NCBI GenBank assembly: GCA_021732485.1
Contig: JAKFUV010000008.1
Span: forward strand, 1-64,000
DNA: 64,000 nucleotides
Source of the DNA: Hyphomicrobium sp.
Lineage (GTDB): Bacteria; Pseudomonadota; Alphaproteobacteria; Rhizobiales; Hyphomicrobiaceae
Direction of reading: 5' to 3'
Part shown: one piece after another, positions 1 through 9,690 of the stretch
Layout of the letters: the number at the start of each line of letters is the position of its first letter
How positions within the stretch are numbered: position 1 is the stretch's first letter
Position numbers and translations under genes: made by a program
The notes under the pieces: generated by a model
What the model saw: only the letters and a program-made list of their open reading frames with translations
Told to the model about the DNA's origin: nothing
The model's database searches: none

Positions 1-6
1 CACCCC

Positions 7-1350
7 TCACGTCCGCTCGACCCCCGCGTACTCATACACCGCCTCGCCGGCAACGACCGTGCGCAGCACGCGGCCCTGCATCTTGGCTTCATCGAACGGC
101 GTGTTCTTCGAGCGCGAGCGCAGCGTGTCTTTGTTGACGACCCACGGCTCACCGGGATCGAACAGCACCAGATCGGCAATGGCGCCTTTGGCGAGTCGGC
201 CCGAATGCAGCCCGAGCAAGCGGGCCGGATTGATCGTCAACGCCTTTAGCATCGTGATCAAACTCATATCACCCGAATGCACGAGGCGCAGCGCGGCGGC
301 GAGCAAGGTTTCAAGTCCCACCGCGCCATCGGCGGCCTCAGCGAACGGGCGGCGTTTGGTGTCGGCATCTTGCGGATCATGGCTCGAGACGATGACGTCG
401 ATGTCGCCGCTGGCGATGCCGCGCACCATCGCCATGCGATCTTCTTCGCGGCGCAAGGGCGGGCGCACTTTGAAGAACGTTCGATAGGAGCCGATGTCGT
501 TTTCGTTCAGCGTCAGATGATTGATCGACACGCCGCAGGTGACGGGAAGTTTGCGCCGTTTGGCATCGCGCACCACGTCGAGGCTTTCGGCGCAACTGAT
601 GGTCGCCGCATGATAGCGCCCGCCGGTCATTTCAACGAGACGGACATCGCGTTCGAGCGTGATCGTCTCGGCCAGTTTCGACGCGCCGGGAAGGCCGAGC
701 CGGGACGCCACTTCGCCCGAGTTCATCGCCGCCGAGCCCGACAGAAAGGGATCTTCCGTGTGATGCACGACGAGTGCGCCGAAGTCCTTGGCGTAGTTCA
801 GCACGTTGCGCATGACGCGGGTATTGGCGAGGCTTGATTTGCCGTTCGAGAAAGCGATGGCGCCGGCCCGCTTCAGCAGGCCGATCTCGCTCATCTCTTC
901 GCCCTTCAAGCCCTTGGTCATCGCCGCCATGGTGTGGACGTGGACCAGGGCGTTGTCGCGGGCGCGGCGCTGGATGAAATCGACCAGCGCGACGGAATCA
1001 ATCACCGGATCGGTTTCCGGCATGACGACGATCGTCGTCACGCCACCGGCGGCAGCGGCATGGCTCGCGGTTTTCAAGGTTTCGCGATGCTCGTATCCGG
1101 GTTCACCGGCAAACACTTGCGCGTCGATCAGGCCCGGCGCCAGCACATGGCCTTTGCAATCGATCACCGTTGCGCCCTCCGGCGCGTTGCGGCGCAGATG
1201 GGCCCCGAGATCGGCGATCAGCCCATCCTTGACCAGAAGCCCACCGGGTTCATCGCGATTGCTCGCCGGATCGATCAGGCGGGCGTTGATATAGACCGTC
1301 GCCGTGCCGGTGATCTTCGTCTTCTCAAGCGATTTGCTGGCGGATTTCAT
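7..1350 (-). CDS. pyrC: Dihydroorotase-like protein, non-catalytic type (PyrC homologue)
   Basis: This 447-residue amidohydrolase-fold protein resembles the dihydroorotases encoded next to aspartate carbamoyltransferase in alphaproteobacteria. The C-terminal half keeps family signatures (ITCGVSINHLTLNEND-like stretch, SSHDPQ, LKALTINPARLLGL). At residues 73-80, where active enzymes carry the metal-binding Asp-x-His-x-His, it reads GLIDAQVF, so both metal-binding histidines are gone. In Pseudomonas such a PyrC' protein is catalytically dead and serves as a structural partner of PyrB. The start codon overlaps the pyrB stop by one base, so the two are translationally coupled. Homology is clear. 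The loss of activity is inferred from the missing residues. Confidence 0.93.
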   Translation of the reverse strand: MKSASKSLEKTKITGTATVYINARLIDPASNRDEPGGLLVKDGLIADLGAHLRRNAPEGATVIDCKGHVLAPGLIDAQVFAGEPGYEHRETLKTASHAAAAGGVTTIVVMPETDPVIDSVALVDFIQRRARDNALVHVHTMAAMTKGLKGEEMSEIGLLKRAGAIAFSNGKSSLANTRVMRNVLNYAKDFGALVVHHTEDPFLSGSAAMNSGEVASRLGLPGASKLAETITLERDVRLVEMTGGRYHAATISCAESLDVVRDAKRRKLPVTCGVSINHLTLNENDIGSYRTFFKVRPPLRREEDRMAMVRGIASGDIDVIVSSHDPQDADTKRRPFAEAADGAVGLETLLAAALRLVHSGDMSLITMLKALTINPARLLGLHSGRLAKGAIADLVLFDPGEPWVVNKDTLRSRSKNTPFDEAKMQGRVLRTVVAGEAVYEYAGVERT

Positions 1351-2321
1351 CAGGCCGCCCCTTCGTAACGCGTCAGATGCGCCGACAGCGCTTCGAGCAC
1401 CGCCATGCGGACCGCCACACCCATCTCGACCTGCTCGCGAATGACACTGCGCGAATGGTCGGCGATGGTGGACGCAATCTCGACGCCGCGATTCATCGGG
1501 CCGGGATGCATCACCAGCGCATCGGGTTTGGCGCGGGCGAGTTTTTCATGGTCGAGACCGAAGAAGTGAAAGAACTCACGCACGGACGGCACGTAGGATG
1601 CATCCATGCGCTCGCGCTGGAGCCGCAGCATCATGACGATGTCGCAGCCTTCCAATCCCTTCCACATGTCAGTGAAGACTTCCGCGCCAAGCCGTTCGGG
1701 CGCTGATGGCAGTAGCGTCGATGGGGCAATGATGCGCACCCGGGCGCCGAGCGTATTGAGCAGGTTGATATTCGATCGCGCCACGCGCGAGTGCAGAATG
1801 TCGCCGCAGATCGCGACCGTCAGTCCGGCGATGCGGCCCTTAGCGCGGCGGATCGTCAAGGCATCGAGCAAGGCTTGCGTTGGATGCTGGTGCGCACCAT
1901 CGCCCGCATTGATCACCGAGCAATCGACCTTCTGCGACAACAACTCCACCGCGCCGGCTGCGTGATGCCGCACGACGATGATGTCGGGCCGCATGGCGTT
2001 CAGCGTCACCGCCGTATCGATCAGCGTCTCGCCCTTGGTGACGGACGACGTGGCGACATTCATGTTCATGACGTCGGCGCCGAGCCGCTTGCCCGCCATC
2101 TCGAACGAGGCTTGCGTCCGCGTCGACGATTCAAAAAAAAGATTGATCAGTGTGCGGCCGGCCAGGACTTCGCGCTTGCGTCCGCCCTGGCGAATATGAT
2201 CGGCGGCTTGGTCGGCGAGATCGAGCAAAATGGTGATCTCGTCCGCTGATAACCCTTCGCAGGTCAGCAGGTGGCGGCGCGGAAACGCAAGCGGCGCGCT
2301 TTGGGTTTTCTTTTGGGTCAT
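1350..2321 (-). CDS. pyrB: Aspartate carbamoyltransferase catalytic chain
   Basis: PyrB condenses carbamoyl phosphate with aspartate to form N-carbamoyl-aspartate, the committed step of cytoplasmic pyrimidine synthesis. The 323-residue length is normal for the family. The carbamoyl-phosphate-binding STRT motif lies at residues 66-69 in [13 protein letters not shown], and HPTQ lies at 146-149. There is no pyrI regulatory gene alongside, which fits the alphaproteobacterial type that pairs with a PyrC-like subunit. Its stop codon overlaps the start of the downstream pyrC homologue by one base. The region before the start (2322-2448) shows no convincing attenuator. Confidence 0.97.
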   Translation of the reverse strand: MTQKKTQSAPLAFPRRHLLTCEGLSADEITILLDLADQAADHIRQGGRKREVLAGRTLINLFFESSTRTQASFEMAGKRLGADVMNMNVATSSVTKGETLIDTAVTLNAMRPDIIVVRHHAAGAVELLSQKVDCSVINAGDGAHQHPTQALLDALTIRRAKGRIAGLTVAICGDILHSRVARSNINLLNTLGARVRIIAPSTLLPSAPERLGAEVFTDMWKGLEGCDIVMMLRLQRERMDASYVPSVREFFHFFGLDHEKLARAKPDALVMHPGPMNRGVEIASTIADHSRSVIREQVEMGVAVRMAVLEALSAHLTRYEGAA

Positions 2322-2448
2322 TAAAGCGGTGTCTATAAGGTTTCTCGGCAGTCACCGCAAGCCAACAGCAAGCTGGCAAACGAAGCGTGCTTAATCAGCT
2401 GTGAAAAAGCCTCGACGGCACGCCGCCGGCCGATCGCCAGGCTCACCC

Positions 2449-3681
2449 TCACGTGAACAGCCACGACGACACGCCGCCGCGCCGCGCCAACTCGGCCATG
2501 TGCTGGTCGAACAGGCAAAACTGTGTGTAGGAGGCGGTTTCGTCGAGCCATGGCGCCCCGCCGCGATCGTCGCGATAGGGCTGCATGATGCGCTGCCACG
2601 CTGGCTGATCGAGCAATGCGCTCAAATTGCGTGTTGCCAGCAGCGGCGGGATGCGTCGCAGATTGTCCTGTTTGGCGAGCCAGGCGTAGGCGGCCTGCCA
2701 GACCTCGGTGGCGGCCGGCATATTGTGGCGCGCCTTCAATTGGCGGATCGATAAAATGCCGACTTCGCGCTCGTGCTGCGCGACTTCGAGGGTCGCGACG
2801 CGTTGGCCGGCGCGACGAATAGAGAACAAGCGGCAGGTGCCGAGCGCCAGGCGTTCGGCGAATTGATCGGCGCAATTTTGCATAGCCTGGGCTTCGGCGA
2901 AAATTTCGGTGTGATCGAGCAGCGGCATGAATGAATAGCCGTTGACCGTCTCCGGCTGCAGCCAGCAATCATCGAGCGTGCCCGGCGGCAACTGCAGCAC
3001 CAGACGCACGCGATTGAACCAGCTCTTGGCCGCGCACAGCGCCGTGTCGAACGAAATCTCCGGCCGCCACGGCACAACGATATAGCGATGCCCCTCAACT
3101 GCGGGCCGCAGCGAAAACCATGCATACGCCGAGAGAACTGAAAACATCGGCTCGCAGGCCGAGCGCTCGGTAAACACCGACTGTCCCGCGAGCCACAGAG
3201 CAAAGTTTTCTCCACTCGCCTGTTCGGCAAACAGCACGCTCTCCAGCCAGAACGCGCAATCGTCCGAGGGGCTCGGCAAGCGGGCTGCGATGCGGCGTGA
3301 AAATGTTTCGCTTTGCGGCACCGTCGGCGGCAATCGCACGAAGGCCTCAGGCGGCAGACGGCGCATCCACATCGGCATATCGAGGGCGCGGGCGGCAGTT
3401 TTCAAAGGTGCGCCGGCATCGATCAGCTTCAGCGCCTTCATGCGACTGGAGGATGCGCCACGGCGCGCTGCCAACGCGGCGAGCATGCCCGGATAGACTG
3501 TCGCCAAATCTGCGACGCGCGGCGATGACAAATAGAGCCGAGTCACTTCTCGGCGAATGCGCGTCGGGAAGCGCCCGGTGATGGCCGTTACGTCAGGCTG
3601 TAAATTTGCCGCCTCGCGCGCGCTCGGCTTGGCGCCGGCTGCGTCGGATTTTTGGGCTGAGGCGAGTGTCGCATCACTCAT
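2449..3681 (-). CDS. PcfJ-like domain protein of unknown function
   Basis: A soluble-looking 410-residue protein with no signal peptide. The segment around residues 270-350 (QNCADQF..., then SIRRAGQRVATLEV..., then QLKARHNMP) resembles the conserved core of PcfJ-domain proteins: a Cys in a helix, a short beta-hairpin, then a Q-x-K-x-x-x-N-like turn. PcfJ was first described on a conjugative enterococcal plasmid, but chromosomal homologues of unknown role occur in alphaproteobacteria. The start gives an Ala/Ser-rich leader of about 25 residues. It is co-directional with pyrB but 127 bp upstream of it. The domain assignment is from memory of the motif and is moderate. Confidence 0.75.
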   Translation of the reverse strand: MSDATLASAQKSDAAGAKPSAREAANLQPDVTAITGRFPTRIRREVTRLYLSSPRVADLATVYPGMLAALAARRGASSSRMKALKLIDAGAPLKTAARALDMPMWMRRLPPEAFVRLPPTVPQSETFSRRIAARLPSPSDDCAFWLESVLFAEQASGENFALWLAGQSVFTERSACEPMFSVLSAYAWFSLRPAVEGHRYIVVPWRPEISFDTALCAAKSWFNRVRLVLQLPPGTLDDCWLQPETVNGYSFMPLLDHTEIFAEAQAMQNCADQFAERLALGTCRLFSIRRAGQRVATLEVAQHEREVGILSIRQLKARHNMPAATEVWQAAYAWLAKQDNLRRIPPLLATRNLSALLDQPAWQRIMQPYRDDRGGAPWLDETASYTQFCLFDQHMAELARRGGVSSWLFT

Positions 3682-3888
3682 ACAACATGACTCAAACGCT
3701 GTAGATTACCAACGGTCGTCCCGGGGGCTCGAGTGGCCCGCGCGTGTCACAAGCGTTGCGCGCCGTTCGTGTGCGGCGGCTGTTCACGGGTCCGCTGACG
3801 AGGACATCTGTGCTGACTTTGGTCTAGGCAACTATTGCGGCGCCGATGAGACGCTTCCGTGGAGCCATCCGATGACACGGCGCGACGC

Positions 3889-4392
3889 TTACTCGCGATC
3901 TTGGCCAAACCGATCCAGCGCACTTTGCAAAATCAATGTCGCCGCCAGCTTGTCGATGACTTCGCTGCGACGCTTGCGGCTTTGATCGGCGTCGATCAGC
4001 ATGCGCTCGGCCAGTGCGGTGGTCAGGCGTTCGTCCCATAACAAAATCGGCAGCAGCGTGAGCTTATTGAAATTGCGGGCCATGGCGCGGGTCGCTTGCG
4101 CCCGCGGACCTTCGCGGCCGTCGAGATTACGCGGCAGGCCGAGCACGAGACCTTGCACGTCGTGTTCGGCGCACAGATGCATCAGGCGGCGCGCATCGGC
4201 GGTAAATTTCGTGCGGAGAATTGTCTCGAGCGGCGAGGCGATGGTGCGCGTGACATCGGACAGCGCCAAGCCCAGGGTTTTGGTCCCGGCGTCGATGCCG
4301 ATCAGCCGCCCGCGCGGCGCCAACCCGGCGGTGTACCGGTGCGGGTCTTCGCTCGTTTGGCCGAGGGCGGCCGGCGTCACGTCTACATTCAT
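3889..4392 (-). CDS. ruvX: Putative pre-16S rRNA nuclease, YqgF/RuvX family
   Basis: A 167-residue RNase H-fold nuclease of the YqgF family, which in E. coli takes part in 5' maturation of 16S rRNA and was earlier called a Holliday junction resolvase. Diagnostic motifs are IGIDAGTKTLGLALSD near residues 31-46 (catalytic Asp34), VLGLPRNLDGREG in the middle and WDERLTT before the C-terminal helix. It carries about 25 extra N-terminal residues ahead of the first strand, typical of alphaproteobacterial members. It reads away from gatC, and the intervening space is filled by repeat array 1. Confidence 0.93.
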   Translation of the reverse strand: MNVDVTPAALGQTSEDPHRYTAGLAPRGRLIGIDAGTKTLGLALSDVTRTIASPLETILRTKFTADARRLMHLCAEHDVQGLVLGLPRNLDGREGPRAQATRAMARNFNKLTLLPILLWDERLTTALAERMLIDADQSRKRRSEVIDKLAATLILQSALDRFGQDRE

Positions 4393-4440
4393 CCCGTCGC
4401 CCTAGCATGTTCGCTGCTGTCGGGGAAACCAGCAGCAGTT

Positions 4441-5124
4441 CAGGCACCTTCTCCCAAGGGAGAAGGCTTGCCGATTCCCTCTCCCCTTGGGGAGAGGATC
4501 AGCTCGCCCATTCCCTCTCCCCTTGGGGAGAGGGCTAGGGTGAGGGGGCGGTGAACGTGAGGGGCAGTGACTGTAACGGCGCGCTCAATAAAAAGCCCCC
4601 TCATCCGCCCTTCGGGCACCTTCTCCCAAGGGAGAAGGCTAACTATCCCCTCTCCCCTTGGGGAGAGGGTTAGGGTGAGGGGGCAGTGACCGTGAGGGGC
4701 AGTGACCGTGAGGGGACGGCGAATGTGACGACGCGCTCAATAAAACGCCCCCTCATCCGCCCTTCGGGCACCTTCTCCCAAGGGAGAAGGCTAACTATCC
4801 CCTCTCCCCTTGGGGAGAGGGTTAGGGTGAGGGGGCAGTGACTGTGAAGCGACGGCGACTGTGACGGCGCGCTCAATAAAACGCCCCCTCATCCGCCCTT
4901 CGGGCACCTTCTCCCAAGGGAGAAGGCTAACTATCCCCTCTCCCCTTGGGGAGAGGGTTAGGGTGAGGGGGCAGTGACTGTGAGGGGACGGCGACTGTGA
5001 GGGGACGGCGAATGTGACGGCGCGCTCAATAAAACGCCCCCTCATCCGCCCTTCGGGCACCTTCTCCCAAGGGAGAAGGCTTGCCCATTCCCCTTCCCTC
5101 AGGGGAGGGGTTACGGGTCGGGTG
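4441..5124. repeat. Array of palindromic intergenic repeats (array 1)
   Basis: At least four copies of an approximately 88-bp unit start at 4596, 4748, 4884 and 5037. A partial or rearranged copy lies at 4441-4552. Each full unit is two hairpins: one from CTTCTCCCAAGGGAGAAG and one from CTCTCCCCTTGGGGAGAG, flanked by CCCCCTCATCCGCCC on the left and GGGTTAGGGTGAGGGGG on the right. Units are separated by variable 48-65 bp GTGA/GGGG-rich linkers ending in GCGCTCAATAAAA. The copy at 5037-5124 has a degenerate right half. Similar GC-rich palindromic intergenic elements occur in many proteobacteria. The array occupies the space between the divergent genes ruvX and gatC. Confidence 0.9.
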
Positions 5125-5307
5125 ACGCCACAAGCGACCGCCGTCCATGCGGCCGGTGCGGCCAAACGAACCGCGACCAGGGTTTTCCAGCCGCCGCCGC
5201 AGTCCTTGTGCCCAGCTGTCGCCGTCGCCCCGGTTGCGTCGAACGGGTCGACACCGTTAAGAGTGCGGCTGCCGCCTGCCAAACCCACTCCGCCCAAGGA
5301 TATTCCC

Positions 5308-5595
5308 ATGCACGTCGATGAAGCGACCGTCCGGCGCATTGCCCGGCTGGCGCGCATCAAGATTTCCGACGCCGAGGCGAAAAGCCTGGAGGGCGAACTG
5401 TCGAACATTCTCGACTGGGTGGCGCAACTCGATGAGGTCGACACGTCTGCTGTCGAGCCGATGACCCGGGTCGTCGCCCAGGCCATGAAGATGCGCGACG
5501 ATGTGGTCGCCGATGGCGAGATCGCCGATCTCGTGACCGCCAACGCGCCGTCGTCGGAAGACAATTTTTTCGTCGTCCCCAAAGTGGTGGAGTAA
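5308..5595 (+). CDS. gatC: Asp-tRNA(Asn)/Glu-tRNA(Gln) amidotransferase subunit C
   Basis: GatC is the small belt subunit that holds GatA and GatB together in the complex converting mischarged Glu-tRNA(Gln) and Asp-tRNA(Asn) to the correct amide forms. The 95-residue product begins [17 protein letters not shown] and ends in a hydrophobic FFVVPKVVE tail, both characteristic. The ATG at 5308 has AAGGA eight bases upstream. An in-frame extension reaching back into the repeat array was rejected. The next gene starts five bases after the stop, so it heads a tight operon. Confidence 0.96.
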   Translation: MHVDEATVRRIARLARIKISDAEAKSLEGELSNILDWVAQLDEVDTSAVEPMTRVVAQAMKMRDDVVADGEIADLVTANAPSSEDNFFVVPKVVE

Positions 5596-5600
5596 CCGCG

Positions 5601-6008
5601 ATGCGCCTTCAATTGACGTTTGGCCTCGCCTCTCTCGCGGCGTGTCTGGCCGCCGCCGCACCGGCAGTTGCAAAACCCAAAGGCGCGTTCATCGGTCCCG
5701 GCACCTATTCGCCCGCCGACGGCTGCCAGAAGTTTGCCAAACTCGCCGCCGGAACCTTGCTGCCGAATATCGAAAACTATCCCGAAAAACTCACGGCCGA
5801 CGGCTTCTACAGCTGGGAAGGCGGGTGCACGTTTCTCACCGTCCGCAAACTTCGCGCGTCGGTTTGGGTGACACGCATGTTCTGCGCCGAAGGCTCGGTC
5901 GAAGAACGCAACACAACAACCTTCGTCAAACTCAAAGGCGACCGCTGGCGCGTCACCGGTAACGGCGGCGGCCTGACGTACAAGCGCTGCAAGCCTGCAA
6001 AGGAATAG
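5601..6008 (+). CDS. Small secreted protein of unknown function, inside the gat operon
   Basis: 135 residues with a clear signal peptide (MRLQLTF, a hydrophobic core, cleavage near APAVA-K at about residue 24). The mature part is about 110 residues with four cysteines (GCQKF, GGCTF, MFCAE, KRCKP), suggesting two disulfides in the periplasm. I do not recognise the family. It sits five bases after gatC and six bases before gatA, so it must be cotranscribed and probably translationally linked with the cytoplasmic amidotransferase, although its location is outside the cytoplasm. Confidence 0.85.
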   Translation: MRLQLTFGLASLAACLAAAAPAVAKPKGAFIGPGTYSPADGCQKFAKLAAGTLLPNIENYPEKLTADGFYSWEGGCTFLTVRKLRASVWVTRMFCAEGSVEERNTTTFVKLKGDRWRVTGNGGGLTYKRCKPAKE

Positions 6009-6014
6009 CCGGCC

Positions 6015-7514
6015 GTGACGGACCTGACGAAACTCTCACTCGCCGAGGCCCGCGATGGCTTGGCAAAAAAATCGTTCTCGGCGCGCGAGCTGACCGACGC
6101 GTTCATCACGGCAATCGAGGCCTCGAACGGTGCGCTCAATGCCTACGTGCTCCCGACGCCGGAGCATGCCCGGGCTCAAGCGGCTGAAAGCGACAAGCGG
6201 ATCGCCGCCGGCTCGTCGCGCGCACTCGAAGGCCTGCCGCTCGGCAACAAGGATCTGTTCGCGACCAAGGGCATCCGCACCACGGCGTGCTCAAAGATCC
6301 TCGATGATTTCAAGCCGCCCTATGAATCAACCGTCGGCCAAAACCTGTGGGACGCCGGCGCCGTCATGCTCGGCAAGCTCAACAACGACGAATTCGCCAT
6401 GGGGTCCTCGAACGAAACGAGCGCTTTCGGCAACGTCGTGTCGCCATGGCGCCGGCTTGGCGGCGATGGCCAGCGTTCAACGGACAAGCTCGTGCCGGGC
6501 GGATCGTCAGGCGGGTCGTCGGCGGCCGTCTCGGCGAACTTGTGTCTGGCGGCCACCGCCACCGATACCGGCGGCTCGATCCGCCAGCCGGCGGCGCTGA
6601 CAGGCACGGTCGGCATCAAGCCGACGTATGGCCGCTGCTCGCGCTGGGGCATCGTCGCCTTTGCATCCTCCCTCGATCAGGCAGGCCCGATCACCAAAAC
6701 CGTGCGCGATGCGGCCATCATGCTGAAAGCCATGGCCAGCCACGATCCCAAGGACACGACGTCCGTCGATGCCCTGGTGCCCGACTATGAAGCAGCACTT
6801 GGCAAGGGCATCAAAGGCCTGCGCGTCGGTATCCCGAAAGAATACCGCGTCGATGGCATGTCGGCTGAAATTCAAAAGCTGTGGGACGATGGCATCGCCT
6901 GGTTGAAAGCCGCCGGCGCGACGATCCACGACATTTCTTTGCCCCATACGAAGTATGCACTGCCCGCGTATTACATCGTTGCGCCGGCGGAAGCCTCATC
7001 CAACCTCGCCCGTTACGACGGCATGCGCTACGGCATGCGCGTCACCGGCTCGAACCTCACCGACACCTACGAGCTGACGCGTGCCGCAGGTTTCGGCCGC
7101 GAAGTTCGCCGCCGAATTCTGATCGGCACCTACGTGCTGTCGGCTGGATACTATGATGCCTACTATCTCAAGGCGCAGAAGGTTCGCACCCTCATCAAGC
7201 GCGATTTCGATGACGCCTGGACCACCGTCGATGTGGTGCTGACGCCGACGACGCCATCACCCGCTTTCGCATTTGGCGAAAAATCCGGCGACCCGCTCGC
7301 CATGTACCTCGAAGATATTTTCACCGTCACCGTCAACATGGCGGGTCTGCCCGGCATGTCGGTTCCGGCCGGATTTTCGTCGCAAGGCACGCCGCTCGGC
7401 TTGCAGTTGATTGGCAAGCCGTTCGATGAAACGACCTTGTTTCAAACGGCGCAGGTGATCGAAGATGCCGCCGGCCGTTTTCCCGTGCCCGACCGCTGGT
7501 GGATGAAAGGCTGA
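6015..7514 (+). CDS. gatA: Asp-tRNA(Asn)/Glu-tRNA(Gln) amidotransferase subunit A
   Basis: GatA hydrolyses glutamine and supplies ammonia for tRNA transamidation. The 499-residue protein shows the amidase-signature Ser-cisSer-Lys triad: Lys79 in GNKDLF, Ser164 in [11 protein letters not shown] and Ser188 in [10 protein letters not shown]. These match the known bacterial GatA residues when offset by the insertion present here. The start is a GTG six bases after the preceding stop, and no in-frame ATG fits better. The next gene begins five bases past its stop. Confidence 0.97.
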   Translation: MTDLTKLSLAEARDGLAKKSFSARELTDAFITAIEASNGALNAYVLPTPEHARAQAAESDKRIAAGSSRALEGLPLGNKDLFATKGIRTTACSKILDDFKPPYESTVGQNLWDAGAVMLGKLNNDEFAMGSSNETSAFGNVVSPWRRLGGDGQRSTDKLVPGGSSGGSSAAVSANLCLAATATDTGGSIRQPAALTGTVGIKPTYGRCSRWGIVAFASSLDQAGPITKTVRDAAIMLKAMASHDPKDTTSVDALVPDYEAALGKGIKGLRVGIPKEYRVDGMSAEIQKLWDDGIAWLKAAGATIHDISLPHTKYALPAYYIVAPAEASSNLARYDGMRYGMRVTGSNLTDTYELTRAAGFGREVRRRILIGTYVLSAGYYDAYYLKAQKVRTLIKRDFDDAWTTVDVVLTPTTPSPAFAFGEKSGDPLAMYLEDIFTVTVNMAGLPGMSVPAGFSSQGTPLGLQLIGKPFDETTLFQTAQVIEDAAGRFPVPDRWWMKG

Positions 7515-7519
7515 TCGTG

Positions 7520-7879
7520 ATGGACCCAAAACGCCCATGGGATTGCGCCGATATGAGCCAGGTCCGCGCCGAAATCGATCGGCTCGATACCGAACTCGTC
7601 AGCTTAATCGCCGAGCGCTTCAGCTACGTCGATCGCGCCTGGCAATTGAAAATGCATTCAACCGAAGGCGCCGTTGTGCCGTGGCGCATCCAGCAGGTCA
7701 TCGACCGCGTCAAGGCGCAGGCCACCGAGCATGGCCTGCCGCCGGAAATGGTCGAAATGGTCGGCGCCCAGTGGCGCAACATGATCGGTTGGTTCGTGCA
7801 ATACGAGGAAGAGAAATTGCGTAAAGTCGCTGACGAAAAAGCTGGTGCTGATAAGTCAGGGACCGGCCATGGGTCCTGA
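7520..7879 (+). CDS. Chorismate mutase / isochorismate lyase-fold protein (AroQ/PchB-like)
   Basis: A 119-residue all-helical protein of the chorismate mutase type II family. The first helix RAEIDRLDTELVSLIAERF and the YVDRAWQLK segment carry the Arg and Lys residues expected to bind the enolpyruvyl carboxylates. The C-terminal helix pattern (QWRNMIGWFVQYEEE) is closer to PchB-type isochorismate pyruvate-lyases than to classical mutases. Chorismate mutase would feed Phe/Tyr synthesis. The true substrate is undetermined. An in-frame start at 7499 would overlap gatA, and I prefer the ATG at 7520. It overlaps the next gene by 11 bases. Confidence 0.88.
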   Translation: MDPKRPWDCADMSQVRAEIDRLDTELVSLIAERFSYVDRAWQLKMHSTEGAVVPWRIQQVIDRVKAQATEHGLPPEMVEMVGAQWRNMIGWFVQYEEEKLRKVADEKAGADKSGTGHGS

Positions 7880-8162
7880 GCTCCAGCCCGATGTGCCGCT
7901 GATGGAAGTGGCGCTGTACGCCATTTTCAATCCAGCGACGATCGCCGTGGCTTTTTGGCTGGGGCGCAAAGCCGATGCCAAGAACAAGCTTTTGATCGCC
8001 GCCTTCGGCGGGGCGATCGCCGGTGTCGCCGCGCTGTATATCGCCGCTTTGCTGCGCATCTGGGACGCGCCGACGGTCGGCCGCGCCGCAGCCGGCGTGT
8101 TCGTTGCCTCCCTCGTAACCGGCCTGATCTACGCCCGCATCGGTTATGCGACGAAGCGCTGA
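7869..8162 (+). CDS. Small integral membrane protein, inside the gat operon
   Basis: A 97-residue protein with three probable membrane segments: [40 protein letters not shown] and [21 protein letters not shown]. It overlaps the 3' end of the chorismate mutase-like gene by 11 bases and ends 20 bases before gatB, so translation is probably coupled. No family recognised. It is likely an inner-membrane protein, and nothing in the sequence suggests a reaction. Confidence 0.85.
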   Translation: MGPELQPDVPLMEVALYAIFNPATIAVAFWLGRKADAKNKLLIAAFGGAIAGVAALYIAALLRIWDAPTVGRAAAGVFVASLVTGLIYARIGYATKR

Positions 8163-8182
8163 TTTCACGTTGGAGCCCACCG

Positions 8183-9658
8183 ATGACAACCGCCGCGACC
8201 AAGTCTAAAGCCAGCCATCTCATTCCCGGCGCCACCGGCGATTGGGAAGTGGTCATCGGCCTCGAGGTTCACGCCCAAGTCGCATCCAACGCCAAGTTAT
8301 TTTCCGGCTCGTCGACGGCGTTTGGCGCTGAACCCAATTCGCATGTCTCGCTCGTCGATGCGGCCATGCCGGGCATGCTGCCGGTCATCAACAAGGAATG
8401 CGTGGCACAGGCCATCCGCACCGGCCTCGGCCTCAAATCCCAAATTAACCTGCGCAGCATTTTCGATCGCAAGAACTACTTCTATCCCGATCTGCCGCAG
8501 GGCTATCAGATCTCGCAGTTCAAGCACCCGATTGTCGGCGAAGGCGAAATCGAAATCGATGCCGACGGCGAAACGCTGATGGTCGGCGTCGAGCGCCTGC
8601 ACTTGGAGCAGGACGCCGGCAAGTCGCTGCACGATCAGCATCCCGATTATTCCTACGTCGATCTCAATCGCTCGGGCGTCGCGCTGATGGAGATCGTGTC
8701 GAAACCCGACATGCGCTCGTCGAAGCAGGCACAGGCCTACGTCACCAAGCTGCGCACCATCTTGCGCTATCTGGGCACGTGCGACGGCGATATGGAAAAG
8801 GGCAATCTGCGCGCCGACGTCAACGTCTCGGTGAGAAAGCCGGGCAGTCCGCTCGGCACGCGCTGCGAAATCAAGAACGTCAATTCGATCCGCTTCATTG
8901 GTCAGGCGATCGAGGTCGAGGCGCGGCGCCAGATCGACATCCTCGAAGCCGGCGGCAAGATTGATCAGGAAACTCGTCTGTACGATTCCGCGCGCGGCGA
9001 AACCCGCTCGATGCGATCGAAGGAAGAGGCGCACGATTATCGCTATTTCCCCGATCCTGATTTGCTGCCGCTCGAATTCACGCAAAACTATGTCGATCAA
9101 CTGAAGGCGAGCTTGCCCGAGCTACCGGATGAAAAGCGCGCCCGCTTCGTCGAGGCCTATGGGCTTTCAACCTATGACGCCGCCGTGCTCGTCGCCGAAC
9201 ACACCTCGGCCGATTATTTCGAAGCGGTCGCGAAAGGCCGTGACGGCAAACTCGCCGCCAACTGGGTCAACAACGAACTCTTCGGCCGCTTGAACAAGCA
9301 AGGCCTCGACATCACCGACAGCCCGATGTCGGCCGCCCAGCTCGGCGCCATCGTCGACCTGATCGCGTCCAACGCCATCTCGGGCAAAATCGCCAAGGAT
9401 CTGTTCGAGATCGTTTGGAGCGAGGGCGGTGATCCGGCTCAAATCGTCGAAAGCCGCGGCATGAAACAGGTGACCGACACAGGCGCCATCGAGAAGGCCG
9501 TCGATGACATCATCGCCGCCAACCCGGACAAGGTCGAGCAGGCCAAAGCCAAACCGTCGATGCTCGGCTGGTTCGTCGGTCAAGTCATGAAGAGCACCGG
9601 GGGCAAAGCCAACCCGGCGGCGGTGAACGATGTTCTACGGGCCAAACTCGGCCTATAG
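8183..9658 (+). CDS. gatB: Asp-tRNA(Asn)/Glu-tRNA(Gln) amidotransferase subunit B
   Basis: GatB phosphorylates the mischarged Glu- or Asp-tRNA and transfers ammonia delivered from GatA. The 491-residue product shows the conserved [10 protein letters not shown] near the start, [10 protein letters not shown] and [11 protein letters not shown] in the cradle domain, [15 protein letters not shown], and a C-terminal YqeY-like tail ending [10 protein letters not shown]. The ATG at 8183 follows GGAGCCCACCG. Upstream in-frame codons run through the preceding gene in another frame and are not used. It is the last gat gene of the operon. Confidence 0.97.
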   Translation: MTTAATKSKASHLIPGATGDWEVVIGLEVHAQVASNAKLFSGSSTAFGAEPNSHVSLVDAAMPGMLPVINKECVAQAIRTGLGLKSQINLRSIFDRKNYFYPDLPQGYQISQFKHPIVGEGEIEIDADGETLMVGVERLHLEQDAGKSLHDQHPDYSYVDLNRSGVALMEIVSKPDMRSSKQAQAYVTKLRTILRYLGTCDGDMEKGNLRADVNVSVRKPGSPLGTRCEIKNVNSIRFIGQAIEVEARRQIDILEAGGKIDQETRLYDSARGETRSMRSKEEAHDYRYFPDPDLLPLEFTQNYVDQLKASLPELPDEKRARFVEAYGLSTYDAAVLVAEHTSADYFEAVAKGRDGKLAANWVNNELFGRLNKQGLDITDSPMSAAQLGAIVDLIASNAISGKIAKDLFEIVWSEGGDPAQIVESRGMKQVTDTGAIEKAVDDIIAANPDKVEQAKAKPSMLGWFVGQVMKSTGGKANPAAVNDVLRAKLGL

Positions 9659-9690
9659 TCAAAGCTTGGTTCGATGACGGGGGACACGTG

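Noticed and set aside
4441..5124. Possible CRISPR array
   Set aside because: Units are 88 bp with two internal palindromes, linkers are similar to one another rather than unique, and no cas genes are present.
5014..5307. In-frame upstream extension of gatC adding 98 residues
   Set aside because: It starts inside the repeat array, has no gatC homology, and the ATG at 5308 has a proper ribosome-binding site and gives the standard 95-residue length.
7955..8182. 76-residue N-terminal extension of gatB
   Set aside because: It overlaps the small membrane protein gene in another frame, is Arg-rich as shadow frames are, and precedes the conserved GatB start.
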